DNA from: Chondrilla cf. caribensis
Lineage: Eukaryota; Porifera; Demospongiae; Chondrillida; Chondrillidae
Assembly (NCBI GenBank): GCA_964020155.1
Contig: OZ026548.1
Span: 2,871,397 to 2,935,396 of the forward strand
Length of the DNA: 64,000 nt
Direction of reading: 5' to 3'
Positions within the stretch are counted from its first letter, which is position 1. Each line of letters starts with the position of its first letter. The notes below the pieces were generated by a model. It was not told the origin of the DNA and ran no database searches. It saw only the letters and a list, made by a program, of their open reading frames with translations. Position numbers and translations under genes: made by a program. Positions 11,045 to 22,206 of this stretch are shown piece after piece.

Positions 11045-11128
11045 CATAACATTTTTCAGTTTGTCTTTCGAATCGGTCAGTTGTGTATCCAGCTGAGCTG
11101 TATTGATAGTGAACTTGACCCCCTCCCC
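11045..11128 (-). CDS. Probable upstream exon of the GTPase gene
   Basis: It has an acceptor with a pyrimidine run (tttttcttttgaaccag) and a donor ATG/GTCAGT. It is 84 nt, and 2+81+1 fits a phase-1 join to the exon at 10483 without a stop (ending TEKCY, continuing ESHEHPPK). The encoded segment is short and has no recognisable domain. Start codon and earlier exons were not found. Confidence 0.45.
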
Positions 11129-12536
11129 CTGGTTCAAAAGAAAAATTCAGAAAACCATAATCATATGATGAACACCTTGTCAGATGAATGATATGTATTC
11201 AGTTCTCAGTTTTTAAGACAAACAAACTGGTGAAATTGTATAATAATAATAATGAGACAAATGAGTAATAGGTATGTGATGCATATTATCTCACAAGAAT
11301 TTGAGTTTAATACTCCCATTAAATGCTGCTGCCTATGCAAAATCAAATTAAATGCCAGGCTCTAATGGTGATCCCACTCCTAAGACACTTATCATAATCA
11401 CTAATGATTACAAAATTGGACTAGGTGTCTCTTTTTATGCAAGAACACTCATTAGTCTAGCCGCTGAGCGAGGAAAGGGAGGGACGGCCTAGCGGCACTA
11501 GAGATTAATTCACACCTTGCGTTATTAACATGTGACAGATCAAATTTCGACCTATTTTATTCAATATTGGTTATTTATATTGGCTGAATAGCTTAATATG
11601 CCAATATAAATTCGTCAGAAATTCGGGCTTTTGCAGAGGTTTAGATAACTTGTTTGGATTTCCTCCAAGTAGTACATATCTACCTCATACTTTCATATAT
11701 TAAAGTAAGCATGTATAGCTATTACTTCTGACGTTTTCTGACTACATCGTCGCTTCTCCACTCTGTAGTGAAGTCTGTCCGAAAGCCTATCTCTTTCCAA
11801 ATGTCGATTATTTTCAGATGCTTTTCTGATCATCTCTAACAGAGCGTTGCAATAAGCTACGAGGATCTTACTGAGTGGAAAACGAATACATGTAATGGCA
11901 TATGTAACAACGTTTATTGGGAGTCGATAGGTTTTATAGTTTTCGAGACATTTGACCGAATATAGGTAGTGTCCGAAAAACAGTTGAGCTGGAAATCAAA
12001 GTGACACTCGACTGAGACCCCATGGCATCGAAAGACGGTCATAGCAGGCCAGACTAGAAAACTCGTGGGATCAAATAGACAATATAATTTTTAAGCATTA
12101 TTCTGATAATAATATTATGTGGAAATTGTCAAAACAGCATTAATTATACAATCATGATCAATCCCACTTAATATGTATATCCTTTCCATAGGTGTCCAGC
12201 AGCATTAACAGTACTTATTCTAGTAATAATATTGTAGCGTATAGCTGATTTTGAGAGTGAAGGATACATATTATTATATATTATCATTTTTTCCAACTGT
12301 TATGCAGTAATTAAAACTGGAATGAACACAATGTAGAATATTCCATAATTAATTTATATACTATAGATACATATCAACTGTAACGGTACACTCACCTTGA
12401 ATTGTTTCAGTTGAAACTGTTACAGAAGCACAGATGTTGGGTACATTACCCATCTGCCTATAATACGAAGAGTATGGCAATCAAAATAGCATGCACACTT
12501 TTCACGCAGACAACATTATGGTATATGACTCAATGA
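11129..12536. other. Non-coding stretch upstream of the GTPase gene
   Basis: No convincing gene. It may contain the GTPase promoter and 5' exons, which I could not identify. GC-richer islands at 11460-11510 and 11720-12060 differ in composition from the AT-rich surroundings and may be old repeats. Confidence 0.35.
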
Positions 12537-12543
12537 AACTATG

Positions 12544-13187
12544 CAGGGCCGGAGCAAGCTCTGCGGTAGTGGTACGGCCATCAGCGTAGCATAGTGAATC
12601 GTGTTGGCATTCACATGACACGAAATTGGATGCATTATTATACGGTCCAGTGTTTCCCCCAGGCCATTTTAGCAGGGCGCCCCGCCCTGCTAAAATTTCT
12701 GACAGCCCTTCTATTTTTTTATAACAATAATATTATTATAAAACAAAATTATTAGGCATGTGTGTATATAAAAATGGATGAGGCATATATGTATTAATTT
12801 TACTGTTTCACGTGGTGATGGCGTCTTTTTTAGGTTCAGAAGAGCCTTCGCTGAAGATATCGCTTTCGACGAAGCTTCAGCGCACGAATTCCAGCCCAAT
12901 TTCTTAGTCTCGGCGTTCAAAATCGGCGTGTTAGAAGTTGCGCAATAGACATCATGGCGACTTCGAGCATAGTATCAGATAATGAAGCTTAGTTTGAAGG
13001 AAATTGTGAACGAAATTCTCTGTAAGGGGGCCAATGTTACATTTACCACTGTTAGAATAATAATATTTAGTTAAGGTTATCATATCTTTGGTTGATGCCA
13101 TGTTAGTAACATTTTAATTTTTTAAGGCCATGGTCAAAAAGTGGTACGGCCATGGCCGTAGTAGCCGTACCAGTTGCGCCGGCCCTG
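12544..13187. mobile_element. Non-autonomous hAT-like DNA transposon (644 bp)
   Basis: The ends are cagggccgg...gcaa at 12544 and ttgcgccggccctg at 13187, an imperfect terminal inverted repeat with the CAGGG start usual for hAT elements. The 7-mer aactatg directly abuts both ends (12537-12543 and 13188-13194), giving a target-site duplication. There is also subterminal symmetry: gtggtacggccat near both ends. There is no transposase frame. Confidence 0.8.
12651..12695. repeat. Perfect 13-bp hairpin and second hAT-type terminus inside the element
   Basis: ttttagcagggcg and cgccctgctaaaa form a perfect stem around a 3-base loop (12667-12695). Immediately before it, cagtgtttccccc at 12651 resembles another hAT terminus, suggesting a nested or composite element. 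Its partner end was not found. Confidence 0.55.
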
Positions 13188-13194
13188 AACTATG

Positions 13195-14476
13195 TATATC
13201 TCACAAGCAACTACTATAGGAAAGTATAGTAGGTTCAAAATACACATAATATATAATTACAGCAGAAAAAATAATCACTTTGTGAATCAATTCATTGATC
13301 CTGATAAAACTACAGTTCCACTCTCAAAGAATTTGCTGCTATTGTAGGGAATTACTGACTAAATATTTTTTAGTACATATCATTAGCCTTTTCTTATAGT
13401 AACGTCATATATCACCAATAATTTCTCATACACTAGCTGAATACCTTGTCATTTAGCTTATCTATTCAAGTAGCGTAAATTTCCCCGTGATCGCGTCACA
13501 CTAATACTTAATATGCTCGGCCCGCCTATTCTGTTCCTAGATTTTTAAAAGTCAGTATAGTTTATTAGATTTCATGCCACTAACTACATCCTCAAGAGTT
13601 CTAACAATATATTTCATTTGAATTTGTACCGCCAATCCTCTTTTGTGATATAGGTTAAGGTTTGTATTAAATATTTGGTTCCACCGCTAGCAGTCCTCGC
13701 TGGCAAACCTTCATTCACAATAATAATCGAATGATCATATTATTGTTATGAGAAGAATGAATCATGATCGCCCTGCGAACTTTAGGAACGTCATACCGAA
13801 GTATTTCTATAATATACACAGTATTTACCACACAGAATAATGTTGTTATTTAGAAATCTGATCGAATACCAAGTTTACCTGTCAAACGTTTAATCTCCAG
13901 TGACAAGAAACGGTGTGCGGTTGGTCCACTTGCCGCCAGAAGGGGTGTTAACTGGGGCGTACGCGTCCAGTTGGCGAGACTAATAAGATTAGTGAACTCT
14001 ACGCGTGCATTAATACGTTAGGGGGCGGTACCATAATTTGAAAACGAATCGATGTATGCGCCTTATGTCTATCGATCTATAACTATGATTCATATCAGAT
14101 TATGGGGAATAGTGTATGCATGGTCTCGCGCAGCCAAACAGATGTACAATATTAATTTGATGAAAACATCTTCATCGTTAGCCCTTTGGACCAATAAAAA
14201 TCACTCCTGAATAATTATTTCCATTATCCAGCAACTGATCGATCATGATCAAGCTCTTAATAAGTTGCATAACTGGAAACTGTTCCCACCATATATTAGG
14301 CTGAATAGTCATCCAATGGACTAGATATATTCTTGAGAGTTCTTTTTCACATTTCGGGTAGTCTCAAAATAATATACAAAATCAAACCAATCAAGATGGC
14401 TTCCTCGCTTAAACATAATTACTTCCTGAATTCAACTGATTCGGACTACTATTACTAATGATAATCATTTATAACT
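13195..14476. other. Intergenic region
   Basis: No gene seen. From about 13865 to 14150 it shows weak similarity to 6610-7300. Confidence 0.4.
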
Positions 14477-16537
14477 AGGTGTGAACGTGGTTCAGGACCT
14501 CGCTACGTGAAGTAGAATATGTCCGTATTTTGCTGTATTATGTTTTTCTTTTTGAAATTGAGATCACATGGATAGATTGGATCATCACAGGAATACTCCG
14601 TACACTGTGGGGAGTATTCCTGATTCGTAATAAACTTTCAAATAAAAAATTGTTTTGAAATTCAAATGATATACTATATAGATTGAATCATAACAGGAAT
14701 AAAAAGAATTAGATCAATTTGAATGAAACAGGTAAAGTATGCCTGTTGTGCATGTGCATTATAAGATAATGGTTAAATTTCATGATCGGCACTCCAATTA
14801 TAGTGTACTTCTGTAAGTCAAGGTGAATGACTTAGATAGAAATTAAGACTTCTGTGTTATATCTTCTTGTGGGAGGTCAGCAATGGGAGAATGATGGAGA
14901 CTGCTGGTAAAAAGGCCAAGGTGGTGCTGGCAGGTTTGAGCGGTTGGTGACAATTGTAATTGGCTGTATAACACTAGTTTCATACTGGTTAATTCTTTGA
15001 AAAGTTGCATGCTATTTTGCTGTTTGTTGCAAAAATGTAGAATATAGGTAAATTATTTGTTTCGTTGTAGTTTATCAAGTATAATGACTGCACATGTTGT
15101 GATATGTTTAATATGCATGACCTTTATATCCACATTGACCACCTTGCTTTTGTATAACTGTTTATATTATAATAAGTGGTAATGCTTGGGCTATTAACAT
15201 TTCTCCTATTTGTGAGCTAAGCCTTGTAAGCATTCTGGTACTGATCCAGATTGATTGTTTCTTTGGGAGTACTATTTGTGGAGAACCTTTGTCACAGTTT
15301 GCATGTTTTGTAACATGATGCATGGCCACATTTCTTGACAACTTGTGCAAAGAGATTGGTTCCACTGATTGGTTGCGGAACTTACTCATTACAGTATGTT
15401 TGCACAACTTCCACTTGTGTTCACTTGTGCATGATGTGTGGATGCATGCATGATTCCTTTTGTAATTGTTCTGAGACAGCTGGACTCTCATATTGCATCA
15501 ACTGTGTTTATGATTCTATTTACAGTGGTTGATTGAAGTGTGTTCAGTGTATTATTGTATGATTGTTAACGTGTGGTACGTATGTTTAGACATATTTATA
15601 CATTTGATGCCATACCAAGAGCTACAGCTGTTGTACAACACTGCAAAGTGCTTAGCAAGAACAATCATCTCACATGAGGACAAAAATCCTTAGGGATCAG
15701 GTAAAAGGAAGATAATGGACACTGGCCATATGGATTGACGACGTCGGGTTAGTGTTAGTAGGTAGAGTTATGATTAATTGGGGTTAGATCTGGGATACTT
15801 TTTGACCTATAATATTTGGTTCAAAAAAGGATCCAAGATCTAACCCTACCCTTCTATGCATGCTCTACTACAGAGAGAGCATGACGCTAAGTGGATGTCA
15901 TCAGTCCATATGGCCAGTAGGTCGGTTCATTTTACCTGATCCAAAGCCCTCTGTGCTGACGTCTTTCACATGAGAACCAGTCGTCTCTACAACGAGGAAA
16001 ACGTTCCATTAGTGAGCAATTGAAACTCGTAGATTAGCCATCTTTTCGATTACGTAGATTGCACGTCATGTACAAATGTCTGCCAAGATGGACGTCACCA
16101 TGGCTGACCAATTCGAGCTCCCGAACGACGAATTGACGAACCCCCTTTCGGCGCAATGGGGAATCGAAATTCTGTACGTAAAAACTTTGACAGCCTTCTT
16201 GATGATCGTTTTAAGCTTACCGACGGCGCCCGACCCGGAACACCCAGCCCCTGAGTCAAAGAAACGTGAGTGTCATTATTGTCCGTCTCTCGGCAACTGC
16301 TGCCGATCTTGACGAAAGTCTTCTACCTCCGTCTGTGACGCGTCCGTGCCCCCTTCCGACGGGAGGGACGGATCGAGACCAGTCGGTTGTGAACTCGTGG
16401 AATTTGCGCACAAAGAAAGTGCAAATGGGCCATAATTCCGCGAGTGTCCCGACGAAAAGCAATTAGATGCGTGGGCGACCAACTTTCGACTCGCTATGGA
16501 CCGGAAACAATTAACCTCGCTAACGCTCGGTAATAAT
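14477..16537 (-). mobile_element. Internally deleted, decayed Helitron copy
   Basis: Read on the minus strand it has the same 5' end (from 16537, starting TATTATTACC) and the same 3' end (hairpin TGAAC...GTTCA then CTAG at 14477) as the long element next to it. Blocks matching that element's 5' leader and PHD exon (about 15570-16537), the N-terminal Rep region (about 15060-15540) and the C-terminal end plus 3' tail (14477-15000) are present in order; the middle is deleted. Frames are broken. Its right end joins the 3' end of the next element with no intervening host DNA. Confidence 0.85.
14589..14621. repeat. Hairpin in the 3' tail of the short Helitron
   Basis: aggaatactcc and ggagtattcct form a perfect 11-bp stem around 11 bases. 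The long copy lacks it at the corresponding place. Confidence 0.7.
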
Positions 16538-16844
16538 ACTAGGTGTGAACGTGGTTCAGGACCTCGCTAGGTACGTACGTGGAGTTAAAATGGCGGCATG
16601 TTTGGCGTATGTTTACATCATAGATACTGTCACAATGAATTAGTGTATTTTGAAGTTCGAAGGAAGTTATAAAAAGTCATCATTGTGAAGGTATTTGATC
16701 ATCATTAATAGGTATTATTATGATATCTGTGAAATAATGTTATATTTATGGTTTGTAGCTAAAGTTTGCAAGTTTAATGTGTGGTAGCTAGCTAGCTAGC
16801 TCAGTATAATAATTTTAGTTTGTAATGAAGTTCAAAATTAAGAA

Positions 16845-17070
16845 TTTGGTTTGAAATTGAAATTAAATCTATAAATTGTATCATAAGAGGAAAAATCCAT
16901 ACAATATTGATTAGTAAAAATTGAAATTAAATCAATAGATTGTAGCTGTCATAACATGAAAAATCTGTACAATAAGGATCAGTAATAAATTTGAAAAATC
17001 AAGAATTATTCTTGAAATCGAAATTAAAGGTATGGATTGAGTCATCATGGGAATGAAAAGTGTAAGATCA
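16845..17070. repeat. Tandem repeats of about 75 bp in the Helitron 3' tail
   Basis: Three diverged units begin gaaattgaaattaaat, aaattgaaattaaatc and gaaatcgaaattaaag and run through agattgtat/catcat...gaaaa. Related units occur in the short copy at 14555-14710, so they are part of the element. Confidence 0.65.
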
Positions 17071-17151
17071 ATGTGAATTTCACAAATACAAACACAACAG
17101 ACAAGTTATTCCTGGAAACACAAGATCATCTGTTATGAGCTGTTACGATGG

Positions 17152-20100
17152 TTACATTTTGCGATACACTCCACTAAGTGTACTTCCTCTGTATGTCAGG
17201 CTGAATGGTTGAGATAGAAGTAGGGCCTCTTGTGTTACATCCTCTTGTGGGAGGTTAGCAATGGTGGAGAGGTGGAGGCTGCTGGCAAAAAGGTTTAGCG
17301 GTGCTGGCAGGCTTGGTGCTTTAACAAGGATCTTGGCTGTTATGATTGTTTCGCACTGATCAAGTCTTTGAATCATCTGGCAATTTTCGCAAGTTGCTAT
17401 CTTGCTGTTTGTAGTAGACATGTTCAATTTTCCCTTGCAATTTCTTGTCAAGCACTTTGCATTTTGCTGGAAATTAGTAACACCAACTACAGCTACAGCT
17501 TTTTCTAATGTTTGACCCTGTGATTTATGAATTGTCATTGCATAACACAGTCTGAGTGGTATTTGCTTTCGTGAATGTATAGTATTAGTCATCCATTCAA
17601 ATGTAATGGGTGGAATTGGTACCCAGAGAGGATGTTCACTTATGAATGCTGGTCCTTTGTATTTGTTGAATTCTACTAGTATTGAGATTGGAAGTGAAGG
17701 TGGTTTTTGGTTTTCTTTATATAAAATATCTTTTACAATACCTATGGCACCGTTGCATAGTCCTGTTTGTTGCCATAAGTTTGAAGTTAGCATGACTTTA
17801 GAGTTCTTTGATAGGAAAACAATAGAATCTAAATTCCCAGCTTCATCTGATTTTGTGGCAGCTGCTATGTTGTCTGAGTTGATGGCTTCAATTTTCGCAA
17901 TAGGATTTCCAAGTTTTTGTAGCATTTTATAGTTATGTTGTGTAACACTTTCCTTATCAAAAAATAAGTGAGTAGCATTTTGAAATTCTCTGCAATTAGA
18001 AACATTAGTTGGTGTCCTTGTTAAAAGAGTATGCCAATGTTGTTGAGTTATGTGTCCATTGCGTATTGCTGTTAATAACTCTCTAAAGTTGTGTGTTGAA
18101 TTATTTTGCCTCATTTGTTGTTTGAGTTGCACTACGGTATTGAATAGTCTAAATAGGAGGTACCCATCATTGTAATCTTGGTTCTGTGTATTAGGCCAAA
18201 TGTATAGAGGTTTGTCACCAACAGGTGGTAATTGTGCAAAGTCTCCAATAAGTATGATAGATAGTCCACCAAATGGTTGTTCATAATGTCCTGTTGCTTG
18301 CTTGAGACGTTTGTTTATCCATGAAAGTCCTCTTTGACCTAACATTGACATTTCATCTATGATAATATACTTTTTGTGTTTTAGTTTTTCTTGTAACCGT
18401 ATAAGTGATGAACCTTTTAATTCTGTATTTCTGAGTTGTCGTATTGGTAATTGTAAGAGGGAATGAATTGTCATACCATGTATATTGAATGCTGCTATAC
18501 CAGTAGTTGCTGTTAGAAAACATGATTCTTTTAGTAATGATGATATTGCGTGTATGAGGTAAGATTTACCTGTACCGGCTGTACCATATATTATCATATG
18601 TAATGCATTAGGTATTACAGTAGCAGTGTCTTCATTCAAGCTATGTGTGTAATGCTTGTGTACTATGTCATAAGCCAAACGTTGTTCGTTGTTCAGTGCA
18701 CTGATGTTTATTACTGCTGTTGATTCCATTTGATATAGTAAACCAGGATGTTCCTTCTTTTTGAGATAAATCCAATTGGCACTTTCAATAATTTCTTGTT
18801 GTGTGAGACTGGTTTCTGATTGTTGCCAATATAGGTCATCTGCATCTGAGTGTACATTTTCACCTTCAGATTGATGCTGAAAAGTCATACTTCGTTGACA
18901 TAGTAGCATCCAATCATCTTGATCATTGTGTAATGTGTTTTGTGTAAATGTTATGTCATTTTCTATTTCTTGGTGATCATGAAGATAACGTTCTATGTGT
19001 TCAAGCTCTTCCTGCAATTGTGGTAAACATTGCTGTGCATTGACAGTTTTAAGAAAATCATGATAAGCTGTAATGTATGTGGCATCTGTGTCAGGAAGAT
19101 TATTCCATGCATTGGACAGCTGTGTATGCCAAGGTTTGTATTTGATAAGTTGATATTTGCAGTATTGTGGATAATTCTTTCCTTGTGAATGTGAAGAATA
19201 GTTAGGGAAAGTACGTACAATAACTTCTTTATTTCGTTTTTTTAATTTATTTTGATGTACATAGAAATGAGAGGCAAATGTCATTAAGTTAATGTTTTGT
19301 ATGCTAGTGTCAACTGTTTGTTGAACTCTTTTGGCATAAAAGTCCATTAGTGATAAGTTTGTTGACAGTTGTAAAGGTGAAGAATTTGGATGAATCACCA
19401 CACTTCTTGAATTATCCAATAAAATGGTAGTGAAAGTATAAGTGCAACTGTATAATGGCAAACCAAGTAACATATGGGCTGTTTCTTGTGCACTAAAATC
19501 ACGTTCTCCTATAGACTTAATCATAGCTGAGCGAATAGCACTTTGTGTTTGTGAGGCTTGTGTTAGTTTGGTTACGCATGTTTGAAAAATTTGTTTTGCA
19601 GTTTGTGATTGGACTTCAGCTTTGGCAGCATATTTGGTCATATATCTTACGCAATCTTCAATGTCTATGATTACTTGTAGGTCTACATTTGCTCTCCAAT
19701 GTTTGAGCATTGTAGGGTTATGAGTATTTATTAATGGGTCATTTCGCTTAGTTATCACTCTTGCCCTTGTTCTACCATCAAGCAAAGTTTCAAATTGTAT
19801 ATCAGTTGCATGTTGCATTGGACGTGGATAATCAAATCTACAAGTTGGTTGTGAATGGCCAGATTTCTTTTGTAGACAATATGCTGCATTGCATCTTGTA
19901 TGTCTCTGGACAGTATTTACAAGTGTAATATAATCTTCTTCAGTATCTGTGATGTCGATTGGATTTTTTGCTGCTGGGTGATTTTCAGGTGTAGGTGCCC
20001 GCCAATTTTCAGATGGAGTTGAATTGTTGAATGTTGTTGTTAACCAGTCACAGTATTTGATTACAGTTTGTTTAGCTATGTTGCCTTCAATTAGTATTTG

Positions 20101-22101
20101 TTCTTGTACAGTAGTAGGTATATCATCTATGTTACTTTGTAAGCTATTTTCAATTTTCCATGCCAATGCTGCTTTTTTGATCAAATGACAAAGATCAGGA
20201 TCATTTTTAAGTTTAGCACACCCGTGAACATGTGGACTGCCACGTGATTGATACTCAAATCTATACCAATGCCATTCTGCGTGTAGTGTTTCGTATAGCC
20301 AATATTTTACAAAATCTGAAACTCTGTTTGTGAAGTACCAATCTGTGATATGGGGATTGTTGATGACAGCTTTTATTCTCATTGGATGTGTTGGTTTATC
20401 AGTGTCATGTGGTAGTAATGCATGCAACTCTGGCCAATATGTATCAGCAGATGAAACTGTCCAAAAGAATGTTGGTGCACCTTTATTTTGTACCAATGCT
20501 TTTAGTTCTAATGAACGTTGATACCAGTATTGTTTGGTGCCCTGTAATTTGCTAACATATCTCTGTAAGCGTGACATCAACTGTTCTGAGTTCATTTTGC
20601 CAACCATGTCTCTCAATTGTTGCACAGTTAGAGTTGCATCAGCAGGGTTTTGTTTTAGGTATACATTAGCTTGTGTCAGCAAGTGATGTCGTTGTTTCAT
20701 GTTAAGTGCCCAATATGGGAATCTAGGATGTGATGCAAATCGCCATACAGCTTTGTTGTTCACTATTTCAGCAAATCGTATCAAATGTTTTAAAAATTCT
20801 GTATATGTTACATCATGTTGACGGTTTTTTGTAGTTGGATCTCCTGTTCCGTATGGAAATAATGTTGGGAAAGCCATGGTTGCAAGGCCTTCAGTTTGGA
20901 ATTCACTGATTGGTGTTTGCGATAATGGAGGCCATTGTAATGGGGAGTTTTTATCATTGATTACATTTCTTATTGATTCTATCTCATTTTGTTTATGATG
21001 TGGTATTGATATAAAAGATGTATAGTTATGTTCTGACAAATCTTGGTTGTCATCATTATCTAATCTCATATTAATTTCATCCTTGTCATATGTATTATCA
21101 ATGTTATTATTGTCATTGGTTTCTGTCATAGTATTAGTTTGTTCACTTTCATTACAATTGATGTCATGCTGGGATTCAACAGTGTTGGTTTGTAATACTG
21201 TTGGACTAACTGCATTGTTAATCTGAAATATCTCTTCTGGTACACCATTCTCAGGTAATTGCTGTATGTTGATATGATCAATAACAATAGATTTGTAGAA
21301 AGGATTGTTTTTTTGTAACCAAATTAGTGCATTAAGAATCTTGTCTCTGCGTACTGTAAAATCTGCATAGGTATCATTGGTACCAGATCGTCTTAGTACA
21401 AGTATGGGTAAATTATTTATGTTTGGTGGTAGTTTATCAAGTAGTGATTGCACATCTTGTGATAAGTTTAATACATGACCTTTATATCCACGTTGACCAC
21501 CTTGCTTTTTGTAAATGTACATAATGGGTGATGCTCGGGCTATCAACATTTCTTCAATTTGTGTTAAGTCTTGTAAGCATTCTGGTACTGAACCAGGGTT
21601 CATATTGTTTGCTTGGGAGTACTTTTTTGGAGTACTTTTGTCACAGGTACATCTTTTGCATTCATACATGTGTTTGCATGTTTTGTAACGTGATGGCCAC
21701 ATTTCATGACAAGTTGTGCAAAGTGATTGTTTCCACTGAACTTGTTGGTTATGGAAGTTATTCATTGTGTTTGCATGACTTTGACTGTGTTCGCTTGTGC
21801 ATGATGCATTGTTGCATGATTCTTTTTGCAATTGTTGCAAGACAGTACTCTCACATTGCATTGACACTTCATCATGAGATGTTTTGTCAGATGTGTTTGA
21901 ATGGACCATGGGTAATGTCTGTGTTTGCATTTCTTTTTGTGTTTGAATTGGTTTTGTCTGTGTCACACATCGTGTCACAGTGCATGATTGTAATTGATTG
22001 TGATGATTAGTTTGCAATGTATTGTTTTGATTTGAGTTTTGCAATATTTGATAATTGTTTGATTCTTCTTGCATAGGTTCCATATAGCGGGAATCTTCCA
22101 C
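17152..22101 (-). CDS. Helitron Rep/helicase (second exon of the element's protein)
   Basis: This exon gives 1649 residues after a strong acceptor (ttcttcttctttttcaaacag; exon base 22101). From the exon start: a Cys/His-rich zinc-finger-like region about 127-155; the HUH motif HVH in RGSPHVHGCAKLK near 620; the two-tyrosine Rep motif YMTKY near 820; a Pif1-type helicase with Walker A GTAGTGKS near 1170, DEMSMLG, GDFAQLPPVGDKP and the C-terminal MTIHKSQGQTLEKA motif near 1530. HUH Rep nicks and joins DNA ends while the helicase unwinds the strand during rolling-circle transposition. All named motifs are present and the frame has no stop, so the copy may be functional or very recent. The first codon is GTG, consistent with being an internal exon rather than a start. 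Confidence 0.9.
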   Translation of the reverse strand: MEDSRYMEPMQEESNNYQILQNSNQNNTLQTNHHNQLQSCTVTRCVTQTKPIQTQKEMQTQTLPMVHSNTSDKTSHDEVSMQCESTVLQQLQKESCNNASCTSEHSQSHANTMNNFHNQQVQWKQSLCTTCHEMWPSRYKTCKHMYECKRCTCDKSTPKKYSQANNMNPGSVPECLQDLTQIEEMLIARASPIMYIYKKQGGQRGYKGHVLNLSQDVQSLLDKLPPNINNLPILVLRRSGTNDTYADFTVRRDKILNALIWLQKNNPFYKSIVIDHINIQQLPENGVPEEIFQINNAVSPTVLQTNTVESQHDINCNESEQTNTMTETNDNNNIDNTYDKDEINMRLDNDDNQDLSEHNYTSFISIPHHKQNEIESIRNVINDKNSPLQWPPLSQTPISEFQTEGLATMAFPTLFPYGTGDPTTKNRQHDVTYTEFLKHLIRFAEIVNNKAVWRFASHPRFPYWALNMKQRHHLLTQANVYLKQNPADATLTVQQLRDMVGKMNSEQLMSRLQRYVSKLQGTKQYWYQRSLELKALVQNKGAPTFFWTVSSADTYWPELHALLPHDTDKPTHPMRIKAVINNPHITDWYFTNRVSDFVKYWLYETLHAEWHWYRFEYQSRGSPHVHGCAKLKNDPDLCHLIKKAALAWKIENSLQSNIDDIPTTVQEQILIEGNIAKQTVIKYCDWLTTTFNNSTPSENWRAPTPENHPAAKNPIDITDTEEDYITLVNTVQRHTRCNAAYCLQKKSGHSQPTCRFDYPRPMQHATDIQFETLLDGRTRARVITKRNDPLINTHNPTMLKHWRANVDLQVIIDIEDCVRYMTKYAAKAEVQSQTAKQIFQTCVTKLTQASQTQSAIRSAMIKSIGERDFSAQETAHMLLGLPLYSCTYTFTTILLDNSRSVVIHPNSSPLQLSTNLSLMDFYAKRVQQTVDTSIQNINLMTFASHFYVHQNKLKKRNKEVIVRTFPNYSSHSQGKNYPQYCKYQLIKYKPWHTQLSNAWNNLPDTDATYITAYHDFLKTVNAQQCLPQLQEELEHIERYLHDHQEIENDITFTQNTLHNDQDDWMLLCQRSMTFQHQSEGENVHSDADDLYWQQSETSLTQQEIIESANWIYLKKKEHPGLLYQMESTAVINISALNNEQRLAYDIVHKHYTHSLNEDTATVIPNALHMIIYGTAGTGKSYLIHAISSLLKESCFLTATTGIAAFNIHGMTIHSLLQLPIRQLRNTELKGSSLIRLQEKLKHKKYIIIDEMSMLGQRGLSWINKRLKQATGHYEQPFGGLSIILIGDFAQLPPVGDKPLYIWPNTQNQDYNDGYLLFRLFNTVVQLKQQMRQNNSTHNFRELLTAIRNGHITQQHWHTLLTRTPTNVSNCREFQNATHLFFDKESVTQHNYKMLQKLGNPIAKIEAINSDNIAAATKSDEAGNLDSIVFLSKNSKVMLTSNLWQQTGLCNGAIGIVKDILYKENQKPPSLPISILVEFNKYKGPAFISEHPLWVPIPPITFEWMTNTIHSRKQIPLRLCYAMTIHKSQGQTLEKAVAVVGVTNFQQNAKCLTRNCKGKLNMSTTNSKIATCENCQMIQRLDQCETIITAKILVKAPSLPAPLNLFASSLHLSTIANLPQEDVTQEALLLSQPFSLTYRGSTLSGVYRKM

Positions 22102-22206
22102 CTGTTTGAAAAAGAAGAAGAATTTTATTTCGTCTATGATAGTAAAACATGTGTTATGCTCTCATCTGTACATGTATGTATAGATTATCATAATTAATAA
22201 ACTTAC
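22102..22206 (-). other. 105-bp intron of the Helitron gene
   Basis: The donor is GTAAGT at 22206-22201 and the acceptor is CAG at 22104-22102 after a pyrimidine tract. Removing it joins GAC AGT to GTG GAA in phase 0. Unspliced, the first exon runs to a stop at 22162. Confidence 0.8.

Noticed and set aside
10786..11191. Long Thr-His and Cys-Val frames across the CA tracts here, at 41.4 kb and at 56.8 kb
   Set aside because: Translation of dinucleotide repeats on both strands; no codon bias, start context or homologues.
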